From positions 1 through 64,000 of the forward strand of contig NZ_BBJB01000003.1 in assembly GCF_016584665.1 (NCBI RefSeq): a stretch of DNA of 64,000 nt. The letters run 5' to 3'. The notes beneath the pieces were generated by a model that saw only the letters and a list, made by a program, of their open reading frames with translations, did no database searches and was not told the DNA's origin. Numbering within the stretch: the first letter of the stretch is position 1; every line of letters begins with the position of its first letter. The stretch is from Pseudanabaena sp. lw0831 (GTDB lineage Bacteria > Cyanobacteriota > Cyanobacteriia > Pseudanabaenales > Pseudanabaenaceae). The position numbers were made by a program, and so were the translations under genes. Positions 1-8,149 of this stretch are shown here, piece by piece.

Positions 1-2
1 AT

Positions 3-152
3 TCCTTCATTTTCTTGATTCATCTTTCATTTGTGCAACGCCAAAAAAGCAGACTTGACAATCTTGTACCCCGCCCAGAAGTATACATTGGCGATCCTGA
101 AGATCTTGTAAACATCTCTTGGGAGCATGAAATAAACCTTGATTTACCTTGA
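3..152 (+). CDS. C-terminal end of an unidentified gene (cut by the window edge)
   Basis: One reading frame stays open from the left edge for 49 codons and stops with TGA at 150-152. The tail is charged and ends in a short acidic-hydrophobic stretch (NLDLP). No domain is recognisable from so little. It would run toward the YoeB toxin gene on the other strand. It could equally be a chance open frame, so confidence is low. Confidence 0.3.
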   Translation, partial: SFIFLIHLSFVQRQKSRLDNLVPRPEVYIGDPEDLVNISWEHEINLDLP

Positions 153-210
153 CACGAAAATCATAAATTCGTAATTTCCAATTCGTAATTCGTAATTTAT
201 TAATTCGTAA

Positions 211-474
211 TTATTCATAATGCGTCCACATCCGAATCACCTTGATAACGCGATCGCTATCTAAAACTTGATAAACCAAGCGATGCTGAATATTGATCCT
301 GCGAGAATAAGCACCAGCCAAATCACCGACTAACTTCTCATAACTTGGCGGCGTTTGGTAAGGATTCTCTTTGAGAATATCTAGTAACTTATCAGCCTTA
401 GCTTTCAGCCCTGCCGACAACAGTTTTTGTGCATCCTTCTGAGCTTGTTTTGTATATACAATTCTCCAATTCAC
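211..474 (-). CDS. yoeB: YoeB-family ribosome-dependent mRNA interferase toxin
   Basis: This 87-residue protein has the Txe/YoeB pattern: an N-terminal W-R-I-V-Y strand, KAQKDAQKL-like helix, the ENPYQTPPSYEKL turn, then RRINIQHRLVYQV and the family ending MWTHYE with the catalytic His-Tyr near the C terminus. YoeB cuts mRNA at the ribosomal A site and is neutralised by YefM. The start is GTG at 474-472, which overlaps the TGA of the antitoxin gene by 4 nt (GTGA), so the two are translationally coupled. A second YoeB lies at 49198-49455. Length and motifs are complete, so it is probably functional. Confidence 0.9.
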   Translation of the reverse strand: MNWRIVYTKQAQKDAQKLLSAGLKAKADKLLDILKENPYQTPPSYEKLVGDLAGAYSRRINIQHRLVYQVLDSDRVIKVIRMWTHYE

Positions 475-713
475 CAGTCCAAATCCTCATCACAATCAGC
501 GATCGGTGTAGCCAATCCTGCTTGAATCGATTCCCGCATATTCGGTATTGACAACAAATAGAGCGTCTCCTGAATCCCCTTCCAATCCTCTTCCGACAGC
601 AAAATCGCATTACCACGCTTCGCCGTAATCAAAATCGGCTCATGGGACTGATTAGCCTCATCAATAAGACGATAGAAATTAGCCCTAGCCTCACTAGCTG
701 TAAAAGTAGACAT
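471..713 (-). CDS. yefM: YefM/Phd-family antitoxin
   Basis: An 80-residue Phd/YefM protein. The N-terminal part (MSTFTASEARANFYRLID) is the DNA-binding Phd fold. The middle has the conserved ILLSEEDWKGIQETLYLL, and the acidic tail (DCDEDLDW) should wrap the toxin. It is first in a two-gene operon with YoeB and overlaps it by 4 nt. A sigma70-like promoter with an embedded inverted repeat lies just upstream, consistent with the autorepression known for this family. Confidence 0.9.
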   Translation of the reverse strand: MSTFTASEARANFYRLIDEANQSHEPILITAKRGNAILLSEEDWKGIQETLYLLSIPNMRESIQAGLATPIADCDEDLDW

Positions 714-739
714 TTTGAATTATTTAGCAAATAACCTCA

Positions 740-769
740 ACTATAACCGTACGCTATCCAGTACGTCAA
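740..769 (-). promoter_or_regulatory. Predicted promoter and operator of the yefM-yoeB operon
   Basis: Read on the minus strand there is TTGACG (769-764), an 18-nt spacer and TATAGT (745-740), followed about 27 nt later by the yefM ATG. The spacer contains the inverted repeat CGTAC-N8-GTACG (748-765). YefM operators usually carry short palindromes, so this is a good candidate for autorepression. Prediction only. Confidence 0.45.
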
Positions 770-784
770 TAATTAATTCGTAAT

Positions 785-3355
785 TCAAGAAACAAACCTC
801 TCCAAAGAAACAAACTCCCTCACATACTCAGGAATTAAATTACGGTACGACTTCGGCACAGCCGTAAAATCATTCATTGAAAAGAACGCATTTGTCGCTA
901 ATTCCGTGTAGTTCTTACCCTCAATTATTTTCCGAATCTGGTCATTAGTCACATAAGCCTTAAAGTAATTTCTAATCGCAGGAATTGACTCGTCAGGCTG
1001 ATAATTTGCCACAAACTTCTCAAACTCCTCCTCCAATAACTCATCCTTCAACTTAAATCTGGGAATCAACCCAAAAATCTTTTCCAAAATCTCCCGCACC
1101 TCCAACCGCCGATCCACCGCTGCCGCCTTACGCAACTTTTCTAACGTATAAGGCTGCTCAGAATCATCAAAAAATTTGCTATTTACATAGGCGATCGCCT
1201 TTTCCCAATGTCCAACCTCAATCGCTGCCGCCAACTCGCGATCGTTGCGAATTACCTCCTCAAAACGCTCAAAATACAAGCGATCGATCTTCATACCACC
1301 ATAGGCGATCGCCTCTTCCTTGAGACTCAACAAAATATCACTCCCAAGATGCTCATAACTGCCAATTCCTTTCACAGTCTCACCATCATCATCGCGATCG
1401 CCCCCAGTCCCACTTTGAGGATTGGCTTTGGGCTTCGGCAAAGCCAACACCTCATCATATTTAAAATCTTTCTCAAAATATTCACAGTTTGCAAAGAAAT
1501 CAAACAATTTATAAGCAGTCTTTTCTGGCTCTCTGATGCTGCCCTTAAGATCAGCATCATGCAATTGCTCCAAAAAATTATGCCTACGAGTTCCCCGTCC
1601 CTTAATTTGAATAAAATCCGTTGGCGAAAAAATCGGACGAAACAACCCCAAATTCAACAAATCAGGGCAATCATAACCCGTCGTCATCATTCCCACCGTC
1701 ACACATACCCGCGCCTTACTAGTCCGATAGGTTTCTAAAAAGTTCGCCGTGCCACGTAAATTGTTATTCGTGAAATTACTCGTAAACTGTTGAGCATCCG
1801 TAATTTGCGAAGTCACCTGTACCGCAAAATCCGATTGATATTTATTGGGAAAGATCCGATTCGCCATCTCATTCAAAATTTCAGTCAACTTCAGCGCATG
1901 ATGCTGACTCACCGCAAAAATAATTGACTTACCAATCTCGCCACTAATCGGATCGCGAAAAGCCGTCTCTAAAAAAGTCTTACAAAAAAGTTGATTGGTC
2001 GCTGGTGAAAAAAAGCGCTTCTCAAATTGCCGAATTTTAAAATTCTCTTCAGTTTTTTCGCCTTCCTCATCAGTAAACTCCACCACAAAACCATCCTTAG
2101 ACAAAAGCTCAGTCGTCACCTCAGTCCGCGCATCCACCACAGTTGGCTGAATCAAATAACCATCCACAGCCCCTTCATTCAACCCATAGGCAAAAGTCGG
2201 AATCCCATCATCACAACCAAAAGTGCGATAGGTATCGAGCATCATCCGCCGCTCGGATTCTCGCGGATCTTTAGTTGTGGGCTTGGCTCGATCAAACTGC
2301 TTCAGATAATCCTTTGGTGTCGCTGTCAGCCCCAATTTGTAGCCAATAAAATACTCAAATACCGCCCGTGCATTCCCCCCAATTGAGCGATGCGCCTCAT
2401 CGGAAATCACCAAATCAAAATCTGTAGGCGAAAAGCGATCGCGATATTTATTCCCCGTCAACAATGACTGTACTGTAGTCACCACAATATCCGCAAATCT
2501 CCAATTATCACGATTTTCCTTATAAATCACCGTCTTATAGTCATTTTTAAGTAGCAGATCGAAAGCTTTCTTGGCTTGTTCCTCCAACTCAATGCGATCG
2601 ACCAAAAACAACACCCGCCTTACGTTCCCTGTCTTTAAGAGCAACTTAATCACCGCCGCCGAAGTCAGCGTCTTCCCCGTCCCTGTCGCCATCTGAAACA
2701 AAAATCGCTCTTTTCCATCTTTTACTGCACCTTGCAAAGCAGCGATCGCCTGTTTTTGATAGCCCCTCAAAAAACGTAACTTATTCTTCCAAATAAACGC
2801 TTCGCGCTCCGTTTGATTAAGCCAACCCACATTATTACGATAATCAGGAACCTGCGTCAACGCAACATAATCATCATCGATTATTTCATCTACAAGTTTC
2901 TGGCGATCGGGTTTAAGAAGATCTTTCTGATAACCCATCACCGAGTTAGGGGTAGGAAAAGCGGTAATGACTTCTGGATTACCCCGTTCCAAGTCCCAAA
3001 AATAATGCACATTTCCATTAGAAAGAATTACAAAACGACATTTTTGAGACTTCGCATAATCCCGCGCTTGCTCCTTACCCACTAGAGGATTGAGATTCTC
3101 CGCCTTCGCTTCCAAAACAATAAACGGAAACCCCTTGTCATTCAATAACAAAAAATCTATAAAGCCCTTTCTTGTCTTCTCAAAATTTTCCCCAAGCTCA
3201 TTAAGCTCCGAAGACGTAATCTGAGTTCCCGCCTCAAGTGATATATTCGCAGGCTGTCCTCCCTCCGCAAAAAATCCCCAGCCAGCATCCTCAAGCAGAC
3301 TATTAATCTTAATTCGGGCTGTAGCTTCATTATTTCCCATTTTAAGAACCCGCAT
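785..3355 (-). CDS. hsdR: Type I restriction enzyme R subunit (HsdR)
   Basis: This 856-residue protein couples a nuclease to a DNA translocase. The N-terminal HSDR_N part has a PD-(D/E)xK-like pattern (FIDFLLLND, then IVLEAK, residues about 66-85). The SF2 helicase core has motif I ATGTGKT, DEAH box SDEAHRS, motif III GLTATP and motif VI QIKGRGTRRH, followed by an EcoEI_R_C-like end. A start at Met6 (3340) is also possible. Neither start has a clear ribosome binding site. The partner hsdM and hsdS genes are not next to it: upstream is an unrelated gene and downstream is a TA pair. It is either an orphan or its partners lie left of the window. Confidence 0.85.
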   Translation of the reverse strand: MRVLKMGNNEATARIKINSLLEDAGWGFFAEGGQPANISLEAGTQITSSELNELGENFEKTRKGFIDFLLLNDKGFPFIVLEAKAENLNPLVGKEQARDYAKSQKCRFVILSNGNVHYFWDLERGNPEVITAFPTPNSVMGYQKDLLKPDRQKLVDEIIDDDYVALTQVPDYRNNVGWLNQTEREAFIWKNKLRFLRGYQKQAIAALQGAVKDGKERFLFQMATGTGKTLTSAAVIKLLLKTGNVRRVLFLVDRIELEEQAKKAFDLLLKNDYKTVIYKENRDNWRFADIVVTTVQSLLTGNKYRDRFSPTDFDLVISDEAHRSIGGNARAVFEYFIGYKLGLTATPKDYLKQFDRAKPTTKDPRESERRMMLDTYRTFGCDDGIPTFAYGLNEGAVDGYLIQPTVVDARTEVTTELLSKDGFVVEFTDEEGEKTEENFKIRQFEKRFFSPATNQLFCKTFLETAFRDPISGEIGKSIIFAVSQHHALKLTEILNEMANRIFPNKYQSDFAVQVTSQITDAQQFTSNFTNNNLRGTANFLETYRTSKARVCVTVGMMTTGYDCPDLLNLGLFRPIFSPTDFIQIKGRGTRRHNFLEQLHDADLKGSIREPEKTAYKLFDFFANCEYFEKDFKYDEVLALPKPKANPQSGTGGDRDDDGETVKGIGSYEHLGSDILLSLKEEAIAYGGMKIDRLYFERFEEVIRNDRELAAAIEVGHWEKAIAYVNSKFFDDSEQPYTLEKLRKAAAVDRRLEVREILEKIFGLIPRFKLKDELLEEEFEKFVANYQPDESIPAIRNYFKAYVTNDQIRKIIEGKNYTELATNAFFSMNDFTAVPKSYRNLIPEYVREFVSLERFVS

Positions 3356-3438
3356 TAGCCTAGAACATGGCTTAGATTTTCTGCTTTATTTCATTATAGA
3401 ACAACTAGCGATCGCCCTCTTTTAACTCTGTAATGCAC

Positions 3439-3510
3439 CAGCAATTCTTATTATGAAACCAATTTTGGGGTTTGCTGCGCCTTCGGCGCAGCAAACCCCA
3501 AAATTGGTTT
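3439..3510. repeat. Nested palindrome, family C, right end missing
   Basis: Begins with CAGCAATTCTTATTATG, the same terminus as the element at 43228-43310. It then holds a perfect 26-bp stem (3456-3481 with 3485-3510) closed by a TTC loop, also readable as a C-UUCG-G tetraloop. The matching right terminus is absent, so this copy looks truncated. Confidence 0.75.
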
Positions 3511-3513
3511 TGT

Positions 3514-3540
3514 TGAAAGTCCGTCTTCGGCGGACTTTCA
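3514..3540. repeat. Short hairpin next to the family C repeat
   Basis: TGAAAGTCCG at 3514-3523 pairs with CGGACTTTCA at 3531-3540 around a TTCG-containing loop. It lies about 36 nt downstream of the following minus-strand gene end, so it could help terminate that transcript, but there is no U-run. Confidence 0.55.
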
Positions 3541-3576
3541 GCGAATGCGATCGCGCGGAGCCATAAATACTTTCTA

Positions 3577-5163
3577 TTAATCCCAGAAATAAGCACATAG
3601 ATAGCTAGTCAAAGTGGGGACTGGAAATCCTGTTCTCTGCGATTCGGCATTAGAAATTTGGGGCTGCAAAATAGATTGGCATTGAGGTAAAAACTGTTGC
3701 TTCTCTGCTGCTTTAGATTTCAACTGTTTAAGTTGATTGACAGTAGCAGGATTGACAGTACTTACTACTGTCTCAGCCCTTTGTTGGATTTCCACCCATT
3801 TTGTGATTTGAACTAATTCTGCGCGATAAGCCTTAATGCGTTGCTGCGAATCTCCATATAGCACAGAGTCAGTAGTCACATCCTCTAAAAGCTTTAAAGC
3901 CTGTTGTCGCTTTTCTTGAGCAGACTTCCAAATAGTTGACTTGTGTGGTGGATTTTGAGTTGATTTCGCCGCCTCAATCGTGACATTCTTCGATGACTCT
4001 AGATTTTTATTAGCGGCTTGCTCAACATTGATTTTGCGATCGAACTCGGCTAGTTTTGGACGCAGAGTTGCTAGCTCCGACTGAGCCTCCGCATATAGAG
4101 ACGCAGGTCGATCAGAGATTTCTTCTAGCTGTGAAATGATCGTTTGTAAACGATTACGTGTACCTGTGAGCGTTTCTAGTTTCGTGATTTTCTTGGGATT
4201 AATATCTTGATTACTAAAGTTCCTTGCATTAGCTAGATATTGTTGCTGATTAGAACGATCCCATACTAGCCATCCACAAATTCCGACGATCGCGATCGCA
4301 GCCACGGCAAAAGTCACAGAAAGAAGTCGAGACTTATCCTTAGGGTAAGCAGTTTTGATCGGTTCTTTTTCGGTCTCGACATTAGCGACAGGCTTTTTAG
4401 CAGTGCGTCTAACTGTGGGCGGTGGCGGTGGTAATGGCATCGGCATCGCTGCTACAGTCGGAGACTCAAAGTTAAAGTCTTCATCTTTATCCGTCCAAGA
4501 GTTCTTCTTCTCTAGAGGCGATCGCGACTTGGATTCTTGACTACTTACTTCAAAAGGATCTGTATCAAAAGACTCTAGCTCTAAGGTATTTTGCTGGAGA
4601 GGTTCTAAGTTAAATGATTGCAATTCCAGATTGTCTAAATCAAAATCCTCAGTCTTAATATTACTAATTTCATCCTTATTAGTTTCACCGACAGCTTTAG
4701 CTTTATTGGCGGCTGCTTTTAGATCATTATCGATGCTACTTTTAAAGATTTTTAATTCGTCAGGAAGCTCAGATTCAAGATTCGCCGACTGAAGCTCTGT
4801 CTCATCGTCGTTGTCAGGATGAAATGACAGATTTTTGATAGTACTGATATCGCCGAATTCCTCTAATTCTTCAAGATCAAGCTCAATTAATGGCAAAGGT
4901 GGCTTGATATCCGCCGTTTTATGCCATTCGGGATGTTTTGCACCAGACAATCGACCATACACAACTAAGCTATCCGCCCCCTCGATTGGTAGCTTATCAA
5001 TACGGCGTTTCACAATATCATAGAGGGAGGCATAGTCAACATCATCGCCATCTGCTCTGGTAATCAGAACATGCAACTGAGATTCTTTGCGGCGGATTTG
5101 GGTTTTTACCTTATAGTTTTGAAGGTCTGCCTCGATCGCATTGACAATGCTAGCCTCATCCAT
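3577..5163 (-). CDS. Conserved hypothetical protein with one membrane span and a coiled-coil C half
   Basis: I do not recognise this protein. From the preferred ATG at 5163 (GAGG upstream; an in-frame start 33 nt earlier is possible) it is 528 residues. It opens with a compact region (MDEASIVNAIEADL), followed by a long acidic low-complexity stretch rich in E, L and S. A Pro-rich patch (LPPPPPTVRR) comes next, then one hydrophobic helix (LLSVTFAVAAIAIVGICGWLV), and then long heptad-like helices containing many Gln, Glu and Lys. This suggests a cytoplasmic N half and an extracytoplasmic coiled coil. It is divergent from nblS with a gap of about 90 bp. Confidence 0.75.
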   Translation of the reverse strand: MDEASIVNAIEADLQNYKVKTQIRRKESQLHVLITRADGDDVDYASLYDIVKRRIDKLPIEGADSLVVYGRLSGAKHPEWHKTADIKPPLPLIELDLEELEEFGDISTIKNLSFHPDNDDETELQSANLESELPDELKIFKSSIDNDLKAAANKAKAVGETNKDEISNIKTEDFDLDNLELQSFNLEPLQQNTLELESFDTDPFEVSSQESKSRSPLEKKNSWTDKDEDFNFESPTVAAMPMPLPPPPPTVRRTAKKPVANVETEKEPIKTAYPKDKSRLLSVTFAVAAIAIVGICGWLVWDRSNQQQYLANARNFSNQDINPKKITKLETLTGTRNRLQTIISQLEEISDRPASLYAEAQSELATLRPKLAEFDRKINVEQAANKNLESSKNVTIEAAKSTQNPPHKSTIWKSAQEKRQQALKLLEDVTTDSVLYGDSQQRIKAYRAELVQITKWVEIQQRAETVVSTVNPATVNQLKQLKSKAAEKQQFLPQCQSILQPQISNAESQRTGFPVPTLTSYLCAYFWD

Positions 5164-5255
5164 CTTGAGATCCTCATCCTTGCGTTTCGATCGCACATAT
5201 TAAACGAAAAGCCATACAAATATCCAACAATATCCAACAAAATGACTACAAAAAG

Positions 5256-7229
5256 ATGAACTTTTTGCCTCAAATTTACAATACACCCAGACGTTGGTGG
5301 ACAGAGTTTTCTTTACAAACTAAGCTAATGGCTTTGATTACGCTATTAGTTTCTTTGTTGATGAGTGCTGTCACCTTTTGGGCAGTCAATGATATTCAGA
5401 CTGATGCTCGACTCAATGATACGCGCTTTGGTAAGGATTTAGGTTTGTTACTTGCAGCTAATGTTGCCCCCTTGGTAGCCAAAAATGATCTTCAAGAAGT
5501 AACTCGTCTATCTAAAGAATTTTACGAAAGTAGCTCTAGCATTCGCTATATTCTCTACGCTGATCCTGATGGTGAGATTTTTTACGGGATTCCATTTAAC
5601 TCTAATGAGGTAAAAAATTCTTTAAGTATCAGGCGACGCATTCAGTTACCTGAAGATCCGATGATGCGTCCCGATCGCCCTTTGGTAAGACAACACGTTA
5701 CGCCGCAGGGTGAAGTTACTGATATATTTGTGAATTTGCAACATGATGGCAAAGCTCTAGGAATTATTGCGATCGGCATCAACCCTAATCCGACGGCGGT
5801 TGCTTCGTCGAGCCTGACTCTAGATGTGACAACAGCAGTATTTGTATCGATCTGGGCGATGGTGATTTTGGGAGCGGCCTCAAACTCGGTGACGATTACG
5901 CGACCACTCAGAGAATTGGTGGCAGGGGTACAAAATATTGCGAGCGGCAATTTTAAGCAACGGATCGATTTGCCTTTTGGTGGTGAACTTGGCGAATTAA
6001 TCCGTAGCTTCAATGAGATGGCGCAACGCCTGAAAAAATATGAAGAGCAGAATATCGAGGAGTTGACTGCTGAAAAGGCAAAGCTGGAAACTCTAGTATC
6101 GACGATTGCAGATGGTGCGTTATTACTCGACTCGGATATGCGGATCGTGCTTGCTAATCCTGCGGCGATCAAAATTATGGGGTGGGATCAGGATTTAGAG
6201 AAAAATACATGGCAAGGCAAAAGTATTTTGAATATTTTGCCCGATCGCCTCAGTGCTGATTTAGGGCGATCGCTGATGCAAATTGCTACAGGCGATCGCG
6301 AGGGCGGCGAATTTCGGATTATGGCTTCGGGGGATAAGGATTCAGTGCTTGCCCATGCTTTTAGAATTTGGATTACGAGCGTTCTAAGTTCCAGCAATGC
6401 AATTAAGGGGATTGCGATCACGATTCAGGACATTACCCGTGAAGTGGAGCTAAATGCCGCTCAGAGTCGATTTATTAGCAATGTCAGCCATGAATTACGC
6501 ACGCCTTTGTTTAATATCAAGTCCTTTATTGAGACTTTGCACGAATATGGGGATGAACTTAGTGATGATCAGAAAAAAGAATTTCTCGGCACTGCCAATA
6601 ATGAAACCGATCGCTTGACACGCCTTGTGAATGATGTGTTGGATCTATCTCGCTTAGAGTCAGGTCGTCAATATCATTTCACGGCGATCGACTTATCCGA
6701 GACGATTGAGCAAACGGTGCGGACTTACAAGCTCAATGCCTCTTCTAAGGGTGTTGAGCTATTGCATGAAATTTCGCCAAATCTCGAAAGGATTTGGGGA
6801 AATTATGATTTGATATTGCAGGTTTTATACAACTTAGTTGGCAATGCTTTAAAGTTCACTGAAACAGGGGGCAAAGTCACGATTCGGATCTATCCTTGGC
6901 AAGATCAAACTACCACTCAACCCCATCGTGTCGTTAATTATGTGCGGGTCGAGGTTGAGGATACGGGCTATGGCATTCCTGCCGAAGATTGCTATCGCAT
7001 TTTTGATCGTTTTTATCGCGTAGAGGATAAAGTCCATACGCTCGAAGGGACGGGACTAGGTCTATCGATTGTGCGTAATATCATTGAGAAACATCACAGT
7101 GAGATTCATATCAAGAGTGAAGTTGGTGTTGGTAGTACATTCTGGTTTGATCTAAGTGTCTATCAAGATCGTTGTGAGTTACCTGTGGTTAATGCGATCG
7201 CGGCGACTGTGCAAGCAATGTCGGTTTAA
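5256..7229 (+). CDS. nblS: NblS/Hik33 (DspA) membrane sensor histidine kinase
   Basis: A 657-residue kinase matching the conserved cyanobacterial NblS (Hik33) in length and order. It has TM1 at about residues 22-45, an extracytoplasmic sensor loop, and TM2 at about 172-195. These are followed by HAMP (about 200-255), PAS (about 270-385), HisKA with the H box VSHELRTPLFN (His412), and HATPase with N box NLVGNALKF and G boxes DTGYGIP and GTGLGLSI. NblS senses high light, cold and nutrient stress and controls photosynthesis and phycobilisome genes through RpaB. The cognate regulator is not in the window. Confidence 0.93.
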   Translation: MNFLPQIYNTPRRWWTEFSLQTKLMALITLLVSLLMSAVTFWAVNDIQTDARLNDTRFGKDLGLLLAANVAPLVAKNDLQEVTRLSKEFYESSSSIRYILYADPDGEIFYGIPFNSNEVKNSLSIRRRIQLPEDPMMRPDRPLVRQHVTPQGEVTDIFVNLQHDGKALGIIAIGINPNPTAVASSSLTLDVTTAVFVSIWAMVILGAASNSVTITRPLRELVAGVQNIASGNFKQRIDLPFGGELGELIRSFNEMAQRLKKYEEQNIEELTAEKAKLETLVSTIADGALLLDSDMRIVLANPAAIKIMGWDQDLEKNTWQGKSILNILPDRLSADLGRSLMQIATGDREGGEFRIMASGDKDSVLAHAFRIWITSVLSSSNAIKGIAITIQDITREVELNAAQSRFISNVSHELRTPLFNIKSFIETLHEYGDELSDDQKKEFLGTANNETDRLTRLVNDVLDLSRLESGRQYHFTAIDLSETIEQTVRTYKLNASSKGVELLHEISPNLERIWGNYDLILQVLYNLVGNALKFTETGGKVTIRIYPWQDQTTTQPHRVVNYVRVEVEDTGYGIPAEDCYRIFDRFYRVEDKVHTLEGTGLGLSIVRNIIEKHHSEIHIKSEVGVGSTFWFDLSVYQDRCELPVVNAIAATVQAMSV

Positions 7230-7237
7230 AAATTTGA

Positions 7238-7504
7238 CTAGGCATCGTATACGTCACTGCGATGAGCAATGTTTGTTACACGCACTTGTTTAGTTTGTTC
7301 ATTTACTTCATAAACAACCCGATAGTCACCAGCTCTAAACCGATAAAAGCCTGAAAGATTTCCTTTTAGGGCTTTTATATTGGGATGCTGATATGGAGTT
7401 TGCTCTAGAGTACTAAAGCACCTAGCTAATTTTTTTGCGATCGCTGGGCTAGCGAATTTGTAAAAATCTCTAGCTTTATCTGTTAAAGCAATTTCATACG
7501 TCAT
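7238..7504 (-). CDS. RelE/ParE-superfamily toxin
   Basis: An 88-residue small basic RelE-fold protein. Typical features are the N-terminal helix region (DKARDFYKF), LKGNLSGFYRFRAGDYRVVYEV and the end VTNIAHRSDVYD. RelE proteins cleave mRNA on the ribosome. The ATG overlaps the antitoxin gene by 11 nt. It runs convergently into nblS with only 8 bp between stops. Confidence 0.85.
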   Translation of the reverse strand: MTYEIALTDKARDFYKFASPAIAKKLARCFSTLEQTPYQHPNIKALKGNLSGFYRFRAGDYRVVYEVNEQTKQVRVTNIAHRSDVYDA

Positions 7505-7724
7505 CGCGAATACTACGCCAATCGGTCAAATTACCTTTAGCAATATCTTGTTTGCCTTCTTCCCAAGAGTCCAAAAAATCGGGAATACTGAGTAGTTCAT
7601 CTGTTGCTTCTTGGCTTTCCCTTTCTGCAAGACACGCCAAAAAATCTACGGCTACTTTTAGTCCTTCAGAAGATAAGCAATCAATATACTCTTCAATTTG
7701 ATGACGAATTTCTAAAGTGGTCAT
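7494..7724 (-). CDS. Antitoxin partner of the RelE-type toxin
   Basis: A 76-residue acidic helical protein placed first in a two-gene operon with a RelE-like toxin and overlapping it by 11 nt. The N-terminal part (MTTLEIRHQIEEYIDCLSSE) resembles short cyanobacterial antitoxins, and the C-terminal part (DWRSIRDDV) is the likely toxin-binding tail. The function is inferred mainly from gene order and size. Confidence 0.75.
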   Translation of the reverse strand: MTTLEIRHQIEEYIDCLSSEGLKVAVDFLACLAERESQEATDELLSIPDFLDSWEEGKQDIAKGNLTDWRSIRDDV

Positions 7725-7900
7725 ATGCTTAGCTAGGTTACTAATTATATAAAAATTATAGCTTGGCTTATGATATTGCTTTCATGAAATGCGCGATCGC
7801 TGCTCCCGTCGAAGTGATGTCGGTTTAAGATAAAAGTATTAGTGGGGTGGCTTATTGTTAACCCTATTACTTCCCAAAAAATTAATGATGTAGGTATCCT

Positions 7901-8134
7901 ATGCCATTAAACACTCGCGAACAACTCCATCAACAAATTGATAGTTTGCCCGATCACCTCATCGATCAAATTGCTAAATTCACGCAAATATTAACGGCTA
8001 AGCAAGAAATGTTGGAATATAGTGATTGGGAAAGTGGTCAATGGCAAGAGTTTTCATTAGCACAATTTTTTAGTGAAGATGATGAAATTGCGTATTGCAT
8101 AGAAGACGCTCAGGAAATTGTAAAGCTATGTTAG
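7901..8134 (+). CDS. Probable orphan antitoxin (cyanobacterial MazF/PemK-partner type)
   Basis: 77 residues, acidic. The N-terminal half (TREQLHQQIDSLPDHLIDQI) and the tail FFSEDDEIAYCIEDAQEI resemble antitoxins that in cyanobacteria usually sit directly before a PemK/MazF toxin gene. Here only a 5-codon stump overlaps its stop and the next gene is unrelated. It therefore looks like an antitoxin that lost its toxin. This family reading is by pattern only. Confidence 0.6.
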   Translation: MPLNTREQLHQQIDSLPDHLIDQIAKFTQILTAKQEMLEYSDWESGQWQEFSLAQFFSEDDEIAYCIEDAQEIVKLC

Positions 8135-8145
8135 TGTTGAGTTAA
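8128..8145 (+). pseudogene. Possible toxin stump (five codons then stop)
   Basis: An ATG overlaps the end of the upstream antitoxin gene, where the toxin start would be expected, but the frame reads only M-L-V-L-S before TAA. PemK-like toxins often begin with a short hydrophobic strand of this kind. It is too short to prove homology. Confidence 0.25.
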
Positions 8146-8149
8146 TTGT

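Noticed and set aside
1208..1738. Long open frame on the plus strand inside hsdR
   Set aside because: It is antisense to a fully supported HsdR frame, with no family features and no RBS.
5218..5240. Tandem AATATCCAAC repeat upstream of nblS as an operator
   Set aside because: Only two copies, and no match to known cyanobacterial sites such as HLR1, so it could be chance.
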